Position numbers and translations under genes: made by a program. Shown here piece by piece: positions 1 through 8,416 of a stretch of DNA of 16,348 nucleotides. The notes beneath the pieces are model-generated. The model was given only the letters and a program-made list of their open reading frames with translations. It was not told the DNA's origin and ran no database searches. The DNA is taken from NCBI GenBank assembly GCA_001797815.1, contig MGQK01000032.1:2828-19175 (forward strand), in the 5' to 3' direction. The stretch comes from Deltaproteobacteria bacterium RBG_13_61_14 (lineage in GTDB: Bacteria; RBG-13-61-14). Position 1 is the stretch's first letter, and every line of letters starts with the position of its first letter.

Positions 1-3000
1 CAAGACTTTCCACAATGGACTTGGAAATGGAAAGCCCGAGTCCGGTCCCTTTATCCGGCGCCTTGGTGGTGAAAAAGGGATCAAAGATCCGGTTCAGAAT
101 TTCCGGGGGTATCCCCATCCCCTGATCCTTCACGTCAATGACTACCTTTCCCCGGTCTCCCTCCGGCTCGGCGCGCGTGCGCAGCACGATCCGGGGCGGG
201 ACCGATCCCGGCTCCTGCTTCAATCGCTCGGAGGTGGCGTCCCGGGCATTGTTGATCAGGTTCAGGATCACCTCTTCCAGGGAGAAGGGGTTGGCCAGAA
301 CCTCGGGCAGGTTTTCCATGAGCTCGCACTCGAGGGTCATGCCCCGGGCCCGGGCCTGGGCCCCGAGCAGGCCGGTGCCGGAGCGGATCACGTCGTTGAC
401 CTGCACCGGCATCAGCTCGGAGTTGTCCGCGCCCCGGGCGAACATGCGCACCCGCTCGATGATGTGGGTCATCCGGTCCGACTGCTCCACGATCAGGTTG
501 ACCTTTTCCTTGATCTTATCCGGCGAGGTATCCCAGCCCCGATCGGTGCCGATCAGGATGTGCTCGGCCAGGCCGCGCACGCCCAGGAGCGGCTGGTTCA
601 ATTCGTGGGCAATCCCGGCCGCCATTTCCCCCAGCGAACGCAAGCGGTCGGCGTAAATCGCGCGCGTCCGCTGCTCCTCCAGCTCCCGCTCGGCCTTGTC
701 CCTGGCCTCTTCCGCCCGCTTGCGCTCGGTGGTATCCTGGACGGTCCCGATCATCCGGATCGGCTTGCCCGCGGGATCAAAGGTGACCTCCGCCCTTTCC
801 TGCACCACGCGCACCTCGCCCTCGGGCAGGACGATCCGGTGCTCGATGCTATAGGGCTGGTTCTCATTGAGCGCCTGATCCACGGACCGGTTGACGAGTT
901 CTCGGTCCTCCGGGTGGACGGAATTCAAAAAGGCCTCGTAGGTTGCGCCGAACTCCCGGGGCGTTAGCCCGAAGATGCGGTAGATCTCGTCCGACCAGCG
1001 CAGCTCATTGGTGACGATGTTCCAGTCCCAGTTGCCCAGATGAGCCATCCTTTGGGCCTCGGCCAGCGAAGCTTCGCTCTGGCGCAATTTTTCCTCCGCC
1101 CGCTTGCGCTCGGTGATATCAATGCCCATCTCCAGGATGAGAGGGGCGCCGTCGGCGTCGGTGAAAGGGTAATCGTTGATATCGTAATTGCCGCCGTCGG
1201 GCCCGGTCCACTCCCAGTGGTGAGGCGCTCCGGTCTTGAGGACCCGGTAGGTCTCGCAGGTCTCGCAGGGCTCGGTGCGGTTGAAAAGATACTCGAAACA
1301 GCGCCGGCCGTGCGACTCGCCGAATCGCTCCCGGAAGAACCGGTTGGCAAAGGGGACGTGGTAATCCGGGGTCAGCAGGACCACGTAAGCCGGCAAGGCC
1401 TCCAGGACGTCGTAGAACCGCTTCCGTTCGGCTTGGACCCGCGCTTCGGCTCGCTTGCGCTCGGTGATTTCGTTGCGGAGGTCTTTGATCACCTGGCGGA
1501 CCTCCGCGGTTCGCGCTTGCACCAGTTCTTCCAACCGCTCCCGGTGCTTCTTCAGCTCCTCCTCGGCCTGCTTGCGCCCGGTGATGTCCCGCAAGATGCC
1601 CCACATCCCGACGACCTGCCCGTGGTCATCCCGGACCAGCCAGACCCGGAGGCTGACCGGGAACACCGTCCCATCCTTGCGGATGTATTCCTTCTCGTAT
1701 TCATCGGAAAAACCGCGAACCAAGATTTGGTTCCGCACGATCTCGGCTTCCCATTCATACCACTTGGCCGGAGTCAGTTGCTGGTAGGTCAAGTGCCTGG
1801 CCTCTTCCAGGGTGTAACCGATCATGTCCAGGTAGGCCTGGTTGGCGTCCGCGATGTGACCTTCCAAATCGGTGGAAACCACCCCATCCACCGACGATTC
1901 ATACAAGGTCCGATATTTCTGCTCCGATTTCCGAATTTCTTCCTCGGACTGCTTGCGCGCGGTGATGTCCCGCATCACGTGCACCGAGCCGGTGAGCTTC
2001 CCACCCGCGCCGAAAAGCGGGGTGGTGCTGACCAGGAAATGCCGGCCCAGGCTGGCCTCATACACTTCCCCGGTGTGCTCCTGCCCGTCACTCAAGGTCC
2101 GGGCGTGGGGGCAGGATTCAATCGGCGCCTCGGTCCCGTGGACGCAGCGGAAGCAATGGACTCCCACCAGCTTGGCGGGAGAACGACCGAGCGTTTTGGC
2201 CGTGGCCTGGTTGACTCGCACGATCCGGTGCTCCGGGTCGAGCAGCAGGATCAGGTCCGGGATGGCGTCAAAGGTCTTGCGCCATTCCTCCGCCGCCGTC
2301 CGCACCGCGTCCTCCGCCCGCTGCCGCTCCCGAATCTCCTCCCGCAAAAGCTCGTTGGCATGGGAAAGCTCCCCGGTTCGCTCCTTGACCCGCCGTTCCA
2401 AATCTTCATGCGCCCGGGCCAGCGCCTCCCGGTTGCGCAGCGCCTGGATGCCAAAAGCCAGGTTGTCGGCCAACTCCGCCAGCAGGGTAAATTCTTCGGC
2501 GCCGAATGCCTCCGGCTCGGCCGCGTAAACATTGAGCGCGCCGAAGACCTGGCCTTCTGCGGACAGCGGCAATACCAGGGAAGAAGCATAACCGCGCTTA
2601 AGCGCCTCCGCCCGCCAGGGCTTGAACTTGGGATCGAGCAACATGTTCCGGCAGGTGGCCGGCCGGCCAGTGCGGATGGCGGTCCCGGTCGGACCCCGGC
2701 CCCGCTCGGTGTCGGCCCAGGTGATCTTCAGGGTTTCAAGATAGCCTTCCTCGTAGCCGGCCTGCGCCACCGGCCGCACCGATCTCTCCAGGTCGTCCTC
2801 CTTGAAGCCGATCCAAGCCATCCGATATCCGCCCTGCTCCACCAGGATCCGGCACATCTCCCGCAGAAGCTCCGCTTCCTCGGTCGCCCGCACCAGGGCC
2901 TGGCTGCAGTCGCTCAGCATCTTGAGCGCCCGGTTGATTTGCTGAAAATGCTTCACGGCCTGCTTGCGCCCGGTAATATCGCGAAACGCGCTCAGCACCA

Positions 3001-3448
3001 AGGGGCGTCCACCAAGTTCAAGCCATCCCATGTTGAGCAGGGCATCCCAGGTGGAACCGTCCTTCCGCCGAAAGACCACTTCCGCGTTCCGGACCCGTCC
3101 GGATGCCTGTAATGTTGGGATTAACCTTTCCCTTTCCTCCGGATGGACGTAAAGCGCCGCCGCGCCTACGGCTTTTAACTCCTCCAGCGAATAGCCGGTC
3201 AACTCCTGCAGGGGAGCGTTGGCCTCCACCACTTGACCTTGAGGATCCGCCAGCAAAATCCCGGTGGGAAGAGCATTAAACAGCAGGCGGTAGTCGGTTC
3301 GCGATCCCTGCAGGGCTTCATCGGCCCGGATTCGTTTCGCTTCGGCGGATCGCTGCCCTTGCTGCTTGGCCCGAGCTTTGGCTCTACTTGGTCGGGCTGC
3401 CCGAACTTTTTTAGACAGTTTCCCTGGACCGGGTGGTTTGCGTTTCAT
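1..3448 (-). CDS. Multi-PAS/GAF sensor histidine kinase, C-terminus cut off by window edge
   Basis: A soluble two-component sensor kinase that would autophosphorylate on His and pass phosphate to a response regulator not present here. The reading frame is open for 1149 codons. Order: Lys/Arg-rich N-terminus (1-40), PAS1 (about 45-157), GAF (about 175-335), coiled coil, PAS2 (about 387-497), PAS3 (about 507-625), PAS4 (about 677-782), PAS5 (about 792-908), HisKA with [10 protein letters not shown] (His948), then HATPase_c with an N box LINNA (Asn1066/1067), G1 box DQGMG (Asp1108) and G2 box GTGLGLS (1134-1140). PAS units end in ITGRKQ or ITERKRAEE linkers. I see no membrane segment, so it should sense cytoplasmic signals. 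ATG 3448 is preferred over ATG 3454 because GGAGG lies 8 nt before the former and only 2 nt before the latter. An in-frame TAA lies upstream. PAS2 and PAS4 carry cysteine clusters. The kinase assignment is secure; the ligands are unknown. Confidence 0.95.
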   Translation of the reverse strand, partial: MKRKPPGPGKLSKKVRAARPSRAKARAKQQGQRSAEAKRIRADEALQGSRTDYRLLFNALPTGILLADPQGQVVEANAPLQELTGYSLEELKAVGAAALYVHPEERERLIPTLQASGRVRNAEVVFRRKDGSTWDALLNMGWLELGGRPLVLSAFRDITGRKQAVKHFQQINRALKMLSDCSQALVRATEEAELLREMCRILVEQGGYRMAWIGFKEDDLERSVRPVAQAGYEEGYLETLKITWADTERGRGPTGTAIRTGRPATCRNMLLDPKFKPWRAEALKRGYASSLVLPLSAEGQVFGALNVYAAEPEAFGAEEFTLLAELADNLAFGIQALRNREALARAHEDLERRVKERTGELSHANELLREEIRERQRAEDAVRTAAEEWRKTFDAIPDLILLLDPEHRIVRVNQATAKTLGRSPAKLVGVHCFRCVHGTEAPIESCPHARTLSDGQEHTGEVYEASLGRHFLVSTTPLFGAGGKLTGSVHVMRDITARKQSEEEIRKSEQKYRTLYESSVDGVVSTDLEGHIADANQAYLDMIGYTLEEARHLTYQQLTPAKWYEWEAEIVRNQILVRGFSDEYEKEYIRKDGTVFPVSLRVWLVRDDHGQVVGMWGILRDITGRKQAEEELKKHRERLEELVQARTAEVRQVIKDLRNEITERKRAEARVQAERKRFYDVLEALPAYVVLLTPDYHVPFANRFFRERFGESHGRRCFEYLFNRTEPCETCETYRVLKTGAPHHWEWTGPDGGNYDINDYPFTDADGAPLILEMGIDITERKRAEEKLRQSEASLAEAQRMAHLGNWDWNIVTNELRWSDEIYRIFGLTPREFGATYEAFLNSVHPEDRELVNRSVDQALNENQPYSIEHRIVLPEGEVRVVQERAEVTFDPAGKPIRMIGTVQDTTERKRAEEARDKAERELEEQRTRAIYADRLRSLGEMAAGIAHELNQPLLGVRGLAEHILIGTDRGWDTSPDKIKEKVNLIVEQSDRMTHIIERVRMFARGADNSELMPVQVNDVIRSGTGLLGAQARARGMTLECELMENLPEVLANPFSLEEVILNLINNARDATSERLKQEPGSVPPRIVLRTRAEPEGDRGKVVIDVKDQGMGIPPEILNRIFDPFFTTKAPDKGTGLGLSISKSIVESL

Positions 3449-3456
3449 GGTCATGG

Positions 3457-3461
3457 CCTCC
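3457..3461 (-). promoter_or_regulatory. Ribosome binding site deciding the kinase start
   Basis: GGAGG on the minus strand sits 8 nt before ATG 3448 and only 2 nt before the in-frame ATG at 3454. The spacing favours 3448, giving a protein that begins MKRKPPG. Confidence 0.6.
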
Positions 3462-3506
3462 AGACCAAAAGCGGGCAGGGTGGTTGATTACCTCAATTAA
3501 GACTTC

Positions 3507-3512
3507 ATTATA
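3507..3512 (-). promoter_or_regulatory. Candidate -10 box for the histidine kinase
   Basis: An exact TATAAT on the minus strand lies about 60 nt upstream of the kinase start, in the AT-rich gap between the propeller gene and the kinase. No good -35 hexamer is seen at 16-18 nt, so this is only a candidate. Confidence 0.35.
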
Positions 3513-3525
3513 ACTTTAGAACCTG

Positions 3526-3568
3526 AAAAAAACTAATTACGACCTTCCCCGCGAATGAAGACGCGAGG
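3526..3568 (-). terminator. Weak candidate terminator after the propeller gene
   Basis: On the minus strand a 7-bp stem (arms 3562-3568 and 3547-3553, one G-U pair, 8-nt loop) follows the stop codon at 3584. A run of seven T (3532-3526) comes about 14 nt after the stem. That gap is longer than in a classic intrinsic terminator, so function is uncertain. Confidence 0.3.
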
Positions 3569-3583
3569 TTGCTCTAACCTGAA

Positions 3584-4567
3584 CTAAAGACCTGAGGGCG
3601 AGGGCACGGGGTCCCAGACCAGCGGGGCGATGCTGACCGAGCCCGGGATCTTGCCCTCCACGCCCGGATAGGCGCTCCAGCCGCAGGCGGTGATATACCA
3701 ACGGCCGTCGGGGGTGTGAATGTATTCCGCCGCATGCGTCGGCAGGATGGTCACCAGGTCCGCGGTTTCGCCCGGCCCGCCCGCGGCATAGACGCCGAAG
3801 TCCAGGGGGTTTTCCGAGCGCACCACGATGGTCTGGGCGTAGGAGGAAGGCTGGGAGGAGGAGGTCAGGCAGACCGAGAGGTAGTAGGCGCCGGCATAGG
3901 CCATGACGAACGGCGATTCGGTGGCGGAAATCCCGCCGTAGGGCATCCGGGGATAAACGGCCGCGGGCTTGACCGCCCGGAAAGCGGTTTGCCCGAAGTT
4001 CCATTGAAAGAGGTCGGGCGAGCGATAGACGGAAACGGTGTTATCCCGGTCGGTGCAATACATCAGCCATTGGCTCCGGTCGAGCTTCAACACCATGCAG
4101 TCGCGGAAGCTGGCCCAGCCGGGGCGGATGGCGATGTCGTGAAAGGTCCAGCGGATGCCGTCCGGCGAGGTGTAGTGCCGGATGCGGCCGGGACCGCAGA
4201 ACAGGTGCCAGGTCCCCTGATCTTCCACCACGTGCGGCGCCCACTTGGGACGATGGTCCGGGTCCGACCGAAAAAGCACCGGCAACTCTTGCATGGGTTC
4301 TTCGAGAGAGGGGCCGACCGCATGGCCCAGGTAGGGCGTGACCAGGTCCAGCAGCCGGTGGGTGGCGATGCCCACGAAACGCCAGTTGCCGTCCGCATCC
4401 TGGAAAAGGGTATGATCGTTGACGTGAGGGCCGGCTTTCACGGGCCGATACAGCACCCGCCATTCGCCCGCGATCACGGGTTGATAGCGGCCGGGTTCCT
4501 GGGCGGGCGCCGGCTTCACCGCCAGGATCAGCGTCAGCGCCGAAAAGACCCCAACCTGCTTATACAT
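3584..4567 (-). CDS. Secreted five-bladed beta-propeller glycosidase-like protein (GH32/GH43 superfamily)
   Basis: 327 aa with an apparent signal peptide (hydrophobic residues 7-17, likely cleavage after APA near residue 22). The body has the layout of clan GH-F/GH-J five-bladed propellers. VNDHT places Asp51 where the nucleophile or base of the NDP motif sits. FRDC gives Asp156, like the RDP motif. ATESPF gives Glu217, like the acid/base EC motif. PKWAPHVV (108-115) and repeated YTSPDG or YRSPDLFQW turns are typical blade elements. It probably acts on a fructose-, arabinose- or xylose-type glycan outside the cytoplasm, but the substrate cannot be read from sequence. It starts 12 nt after the stop of the TPR gene and has no clear Shine-Dalgarno sequence, so translation may be coupled. 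The family assignment is by motif only. Confidence 0.75.
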   Translation of the reverse strand: MYKQVGVFSALTLILAVKPAPAQEPGRYQPVIAGEWRVLYRPVKAGPHVNDHTLFQDADGNWRFVGIATHRLLDLVTPYLGHAVGPSLEEPMQELPVLFRSDPDHRPKWAPHVVEDQGTWHLFCGPGRIRHYTSPDGIRWTFHDIAIRPGWASFRDCMVLKLDRSQWLMYCTDRDNTVSVYRSPDLFQWNFGQTAFRAVKPAAVYPRMPYGGISATESPFVMAYAGAYYLSVCLTSSSQPSSYAQTIVVRSENPLDFGVYAAGGPGETADLVTILPTHAAEYIHTPDGRWYITACGWSAYPGVEGKIPGSVSIAPLVWDPVPSPSGL

Positions 4568-4579
4568 TTCTGAAAGTTA

Positions 4580-5515
4580 TCACCGGCCGGGATAGTCGCG
4601 GCCGGAAATATCCTTCCACTGCCGGAGCGCCTTCTGCTGCTGCATCCGGTTTTCCCGCTGGAATTCCGGGAGCGCGGCCGGGTCGTGGCTGAGCATATAC
4701 CCCAGGTCGTCCAGCGCTTTCTCCTTCTGGCCCATCTTCTGATAGATGCCCGCCCGCACCGAGTAGTTGAGGAACCGATCCGGCGCACGCTCGATGGCCT
4801 TGTCCAGGTAAGGTAAGATTATCTCGGGCGCAAAGCCGAAGCTCCGGGCCAGCCAGCAGGGAACTATATAGAGGACTACCGCAAAGGTCCGGAAGATGGC
4901 GCCGTCATCGTAGTAGGGGTCCACCGCTGCCACCTTGTCCGAGAGCTTGAACACTTCGGGCAGCACCCAGGCCGACGCCACCACGCCCTTGACCTCGCCC
5001 TCGGCCAGAAGCAGGTTGGCCAGGCACAGGTTGGCCGCCGGACTTTGCGGGTCCAGGGTTTGGGCCTTGGAGCAGGCTTCTTTGCCGCGGCCATAAAGCT
5101 CAAGCTTTTTCTCCTTGGCGCTGTTTCCTTCCAGCGGCAGGTTCAGTCCCTGCAGGAAATAGGCGTTGCCCAGACCGGACCAGGCCGCGTCGTATTTCGG
5201 CGCGATCTCAACGGCCTGCCGGTAAAGCGAGGCCGCCTGGCCGAACCGCTCGTCGCTTTCCGCTTCCGCCAGAATCCCCGCCGCCTCGACGATGACCTTC
5301 TTGGCCTGGGCCTCCTCCACGCTCAGCGGCCGCGCCGGCCGCGCCCGATATTCATCCGAGCGTTGGGCATATTCCTCCGCCTGGCGCCGCGCCTGGGCCA
5401 GGGAATCTTCCGCCGTCCGGCCGGCGCCGGACCAAAGCCAGATCACTCCGAGAACCAGCCCCGTCAGTGTTCCTCGCGGCTTCGTGACCCTACTCCAGGC
5501 ACCAGAGTTTACCAC
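4580..5515 (-). CDS. Exported TPR-like protein
   Basis: 311 aa from a GTG start. Residues 17-30 form a hydrophobic signal or anchor segment. A charged helical stretch follows (36-90), then TPR-like helix pairs: about 91-123 (ending AWSGLGNAYF), about 146-172 (PAANLCLANLLL) and about 232-279 (YLDKAIERAP and KALDDLGYML). Between them, VDPYYDDGAIFRTFAVVLY resembles the TAtT subunit of TRAP transporters, but no TRAP genes are visible, so I treat that as a loose resemblance. A scaffold or binding role in the periplasm or at the membrane is inferred. The start is uncertain: GGGAG abuts the GTG directly, and a GTG at codon 24 would remove most of the signal. It is the first gene of a two-gene unit with the propeller protein and diverges from lpdA. 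Confidence 0.7.
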   Translation of the reverse strand: MVNSGAWSRVTKPRGTLTGLVLGVIWLWSGAGRTAEDSLAQARRQAEEYAQRSDEYRARPARPLSVEEAQAKKVIVEAAGILAEAESDERFGQAASLYRQAVEIAPKYDAAWSGLGNAYFLQGLNLPLEGNSAKEKKLELYGRGKEACSKAQTLDPQSPAANLCLANLLLAEGEVKGVVASAWVLPEVFKLSDKVAAVDPYYDDGAIFRTFAVVLYIVPCWLARSFGFAPEIILPYLDKAIERAPDRFLNYSVRAGIYQKMGQKEKALDDLGYMLSHDPAALPEFQRENRMQQQKALRQWKDISGRDYPGR

Positions 5516-5557
5516 TCCCGGTCGGCAAGTAAAGCCTTCCGGTTTCGCCGCGTTTAG

Positions 5558-5565
5558 GTTATACT
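5558..5565. promoter_or_regulatory. Overlapping divergent -10 boxes
   Basis: The octamer GTTATACT reads TATACT (5560-5565) on plus, toward lpdA, and TATAAC (5563-5558) on minus, toward the TPR gene. Start points about 7 nt downstream would give leaders of about 20 and 36 nt. The -35 regions are poor on both strands (TTCCGG at 5537-5542 on plus), so this is a candidate only. Confidence 0.4.
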
Positions 5566-5592
5566 GGGCCGCGACTTTTTCAGGAGCCTCGC

Positions 5593-7002
5593 TTGCAAAA
5601 ATACGACCTGGTGTTCATCGGCGCCGGCCCGGCCGGCTATGTAGGCGCGATCCACGCGGCTAAAGCGGGCGCCCGGGTGGCGGTGATCGAGAAGGACGAG
5701 GTGGGCGGCACCTGCCTGCAGCGGGGCTGCATCCCCACCAAGACCCTGGTCGCCTCAACGGCCGCGCTCCGCACCTGCCGGGAAGCGGCGGCCTTCGGCC
5801 TCATCCTCCCGGAGCCGGCCCGGCCCGACCTGGCCGCCATGCTTGCCCGCAAGGACAAGGTGGTCGGCATCTTGACCAAAGGGATTTTAAACCTCTTCAA
5901 AACTAACAAGATCGTGCTCCTCCGCGGCCAAGGCAAGCTCCTCGCCCCGGACCTGGTCGAGGTCAAGAGAGCGGATCAGAGCGAGCTCACGCTCCAGGCC
6001 AAGGGCATCATCCTGGCTCCCGGCTCGCGCTCCAAGGCTCTGCCGGCCTTGCCCATCAACGGCTCCAACATCCTGACCAGCGACCATTTGCTCAACCTGA
6101 GCGAAATCCCGGCCCGGGTTTTAGTCGTCGGCGCCGGCGCCATCGGCTGCGAATGGGCGTTCATCCTCAAGGAACTGGGCAGCGAGGTCACGGTGGTGGA
6201 GATGCTTCCGCGGCCGGTGCCTTACGAGGATGAGGACATCTCGGCGCTGCTGGCGCGGGAGATGAGGAAGGCCAATATCCGGCTTTCCTGCCCGGACCGG
6301 ATCCTCTCCATCGGCGAGGACAACCTGGGCGGAGAGCTGATGGCCCGGATGGCGAGCGGCTTCGAGGTCCGGGTGGACAAGGTCCTGGTCAGCGTCGGCC
6401 GCGCCTTCAACACCGAGGGCCTGGGCCTGGAAGAGCTGGGGATCAAGCTCAACGCCGACGGCTCGATCGTGGTGAACGAAAAGATGGAGACCAATGTCGC
6501 CGGGATCTATGCGGCCGGGGACGCGACCGGCGGCATCCTGCTGGCTCACAAGGCCTCCGCCGAGGCGGTCGCAGCCGCGACCAACGCACTCGGAGGTGAG
6601 GCGCGGATTGATTACTCGGTCATTCCCAGCGCCACCTTCACCTTTCCCGAGATCGGGAGCGTGGGGCTGCGGGAGCATGAGGTGAAGCAGAAAGGCATTG
6701 CCTATCGGGTGGGGAAGTTCCCCTTCCGCGGCCTGGGCAAGGCGCAGGCCCTGGGCGAGATCGCGGGCGAAGTCAAGGTGATTGTCCATGCCCAGACCGA
6801 CCGCCTGCTCGGCGTCCACATCATCGGCCCGGCCGCGACCGAGCTCATCCACCAGGCCGCGCTGGCCCTCCGCCACGGCCTCACCGCCGCCGACCTCGCC
6901 TCGTTCGTCCACGCTCACCCCACCCTGAGCGAGGCGCTGATGGAAGCGGCGGCAGCCACCACCGGCCAGGCGATCCATCTGCCCAGGCAAAAAGACGCAT
7001 AA
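5593..7002 (+). CDS. lpdA: Dihydrolipoamide dehydrogenase (E3)
   Basis: 469 aa FAD/NAD-dependent oxidoreductase that reoxidises dihydrolipoyl groups of 2-oxoacid dehydrogenase or glycine cleavage complexes, passing electrons to NAD+. The N-terminal FAD site is GAGPAGYVGA (10-19). The redox disulfide is in GGTCLQRGCIPTK (Cys41, Cys46). The NAD-binding motif is VVGAGAIGCEW (178-188). The second FAD motif is YAAGDATGG (306-314). The dimer-interface catalytic pair is HAHPTLSE (His442, Glu447). Length and motif order are full and typical. It starts at TTG, supported by CAGGAG at 5581-5586 with 6-nt spacing. No E1 or E2 subunit is adjacent, so its partner complex is encoded elsewhere. The AT-rich cassette that begins after 7002 is foreign to this gene. 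Confidence 0.96.
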   Translation: MQKYDLVFIGAGPAGYVGAIHAAKAGARVAVIEKDEVGGTCLQRGCIPTKTLVASTAALRTCREAAAFGLILPEPARPDLAAMLARKDKVVGILTKGILNLFKTNKIVLLRGQGKLLAPDLVEVKRADQSELTLQAKGIILAPGSRSKALPALPINGSNILTSDHLLNLSEIPARVLVVGAGAIGCEWAFILKELGSEVTVVEMLPRPVPYEDEDISALLAREMRKANIRLSCPDRILSIGEDNLGGELMARMASGFEVRVDKVLVSVGRAFNTEGLGLEELGIKLNADGSIVVNEKMETNVAGIYAAGDATGGILLAHKASAEAVAAATNALGGEARIDYSVIPSATFTFPEIGSVGLREHEVKQKGIAYRVGKFPFRGLGKAQALGEIAGEVKVIVHAQTDRLLGVHIIGPAATELIHQAALALRHGLTAADLASFVHAHPTLSEALMEAAAATTGQAIHLPRQKDA

Positions 7003-7025
7003 GATTGCTCCTGCTTAGTCGAAGC

Positions 7026-7053
7026 TTGACCCTACTTCCTTCGTGTGTTAAAT
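7026..7053 (+). promoter_or_regulatory. Candidate promoter of the restriction-modification cassette
   Basis: TTGACC (7026-7031) and TTAAAT (7048-7053) are separated by 16 nt, about 43 nt before the methyltransferase start. The -35 matches 5 of 6 consensus bases and the -10 matches 4 of 6. It is the only reasonable pair in the gap. Confidence 0.35.
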
Positions 7054-7095
7054 AGGGTAGAGTGAAGATCCGGCCCTTGAGCCAAGAGGATTTCT

Positions 7096-8358
7096 ATGCG
7101 CACTGCTCAGCGTTCCAACGACATTTCCGCGTTTCTGCAGGGGTTCCAGGCGACCCAGGAATTGAATTTATTTTATAAGGGCGCTCAGACCATCACGGAT
7201 ACTGTTCGCATAGGTTCGCATCCGATTCCGCGATATATCAATGAATATTGGACTTCCCGCCAGCGCCAGGCCTCAAGTATCCATGAAATAAGCTATCGCG
7301 CTTGCTTCAAACCCCAGCTCCCCCGCTTTTTTATTGAGCTTCTTGCCCACGAGCCGGATTCCGTAGTCTACGACCCTTTCAGCGGGCGCGGCACCACGGT
7401 CATCGAGGCGGGATTGATGGGGAGGCGATTCATTTCCAATGATATCAATCCGCTGAGCGAGATTTTAGCACGGCCACGTTTTTACGTCCCCAACTTGATG
7501 GAAGTATCGGCGAGGCTGGAAGCGATCCGCCCTTCGCGCCGCTTTAACGCCGACCAAGATCTTTCAATGTTCTATCATCCCGACACCGAGTCGGAAATTG
7601 TCGCTCTCAAAGCTTACTTGCGGGAAAGGCGGGCATCTGGCCAAGAAGATCATGTGGACGGTTGGATTCGGATGGTGGCCACCAACCGGCTGACCGGCCA
7701 TTCTCCAGGATTTTTTTCGGTCTATACTCTGCCCCCCAATCAAGCGGTTACGCCCGAAGCTCAAATCAAGATCAATCAGAAACTGGGCCAACAACCCGAA
7801 TATCGGAACACCAAAAAAATCATCCTACGGAAATCCAAGAACTTGATTTTCAGTCTGAGCCAGGAAGACCGGGTTCGGCTCCATGAAGCCGCGGATTCAT
7901 CTCTCTTTCTCTGCCAGAACGCGCGCTCAACTCCCGAGATCGAGGATGCTTCAGTTGACTTGACCGTCACTTCGCCTCCCTTCCTGGATGTCGTCCAATA
8001 CCTGCAAGATAATTGGCTCCGTTGTTGGTTTAATAGCATTGATGTCGAGGAAATTGCCAACCGCATCACGGTTTGCAAAACTCTGCAAGAGTGGCGAACA
8101 ATCATGCGGTCGGTGTTCCTCGAACTGCACCGGATCACCAAACTTGGCGGCTGGGTAGCATTTGAAGTGGGCGAAGTTCGAAATGGAAAGATCAATCTGG
8201 ATGAGGAGGTGGTGCCGCTGGGCCTTGAAGCTGGCTTCACCTGCCAGGGAATTCTGGTAAACCAGCAGAAATTCACCAAGACCTCGAACATCTGGGGGAT
8301 TCGCAACAATCAGCGCGGTACGAATACCAACCGAGTAGTCCTGTTTCAAAAGGATTAA
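7096..8358 (+). CDS. Type II DNA methyltransferase, probably N4-cytosine
   Basis: 420 aa S-adenosylmethionine-dependent DNA methyltransferase. Motif I (cofactor binding) is DPFSGRGTT (93-101) and motif II-like residues are SNDINP (114-119). The catalytic motif IV is TSPPF (292-296). SPP followed by an aromatic is typical of amino-methyltransferases and, in this form, mostly of N4-cytosine enzymes. The conserved stretch around 51-82 (YWTSRQRQ, then SYRACF and QLPRFFIELL) looks like motif X plus the start of the fold. About 190 residues lie between motifs I and IV and probably hold target recognition. AGAGGA at 7085-7090 gives good 5-nt spacing to the ATG. It would protect host DNA from the nuclease encoded next door. 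The methylated base is inferred and the recognition sequence is unknown. Confidence 0.9.
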   Translation: MRTAQRSNDISAFLQGFQATQELNLFYKGAQTITDTVRIGSHPIPRYINEYWTSRQRQASSIHEISYRACFKPQLPRFFIELLAHEPDSVVYDPFSGRGTTVIEAGLMGRRFISNDINPLSEILARPRFYVPNLMEVSARLEAIRPSRRFNADQDLSMFYHPDTESEIVALKAYLRERRASGQEDHVDGWIRMVATNRLTGHSPGFFSVYTLPPNQAVTPEAQIKINQKLGQQPEYRNTKKIILRKSKNLIFSLSQEDRVRLHEAADSSLFLCQNARSTPEIEDASVDLTVTSPPFLDVVQYLQDNWLRCWFNSIDVEEIANRITVCKTLQEWRTIMRSVFLELHRITKLGGWVAFEVGEVRNGKINLDEEVVPLGLEAGFTCQGILVNQQKFTKTSNIWGIRNNQRGTNTNRVVLFQKD

Positions 8359-8366
8359 CTTTTTTT
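8337..8366 (+). terminator. Weak hairpin plus T7 between methyltransferase and nuclease
   Basis: AGTCCT (8337-8342) can pair with AGGATT (8351-8356) with one G-U pair and an 8-nt loop. Three bases later come seven T (8360-8366). The stem overlaps the last methyltransferase codons and its TAA. It could be a leaky terminator lowering nuclease transcription relative to the methylase. The stem is short, so this is tentative. Confidence 0.4.
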
Positions 8367-8416
8367 ATAGGTTTTCAATCTCCCATCGAATCATGAAGAA
8401 AGGCTGCTGACCAAGA

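Noticed and set aside
1040-3112. Long plus-strand open frame of 690 codons
   Set aside because: It is antisense to the histidine kinase, whose PAS, GAF and catalytic motifs are all in the minus frame. The frame stays open because of high GC; no domain is recognisable.
4580-5515. TRAP transporter TAtT subunit
   Set aside because: One segment resembles it, but there are no DctP, DctQ or DctM neighbours, so a general TPR-like call is safer.
6121-6990. Minus-strand open frame of 289 codons
   Set aside because: It is antisense to lpdA, which has every expected catalytic motif.
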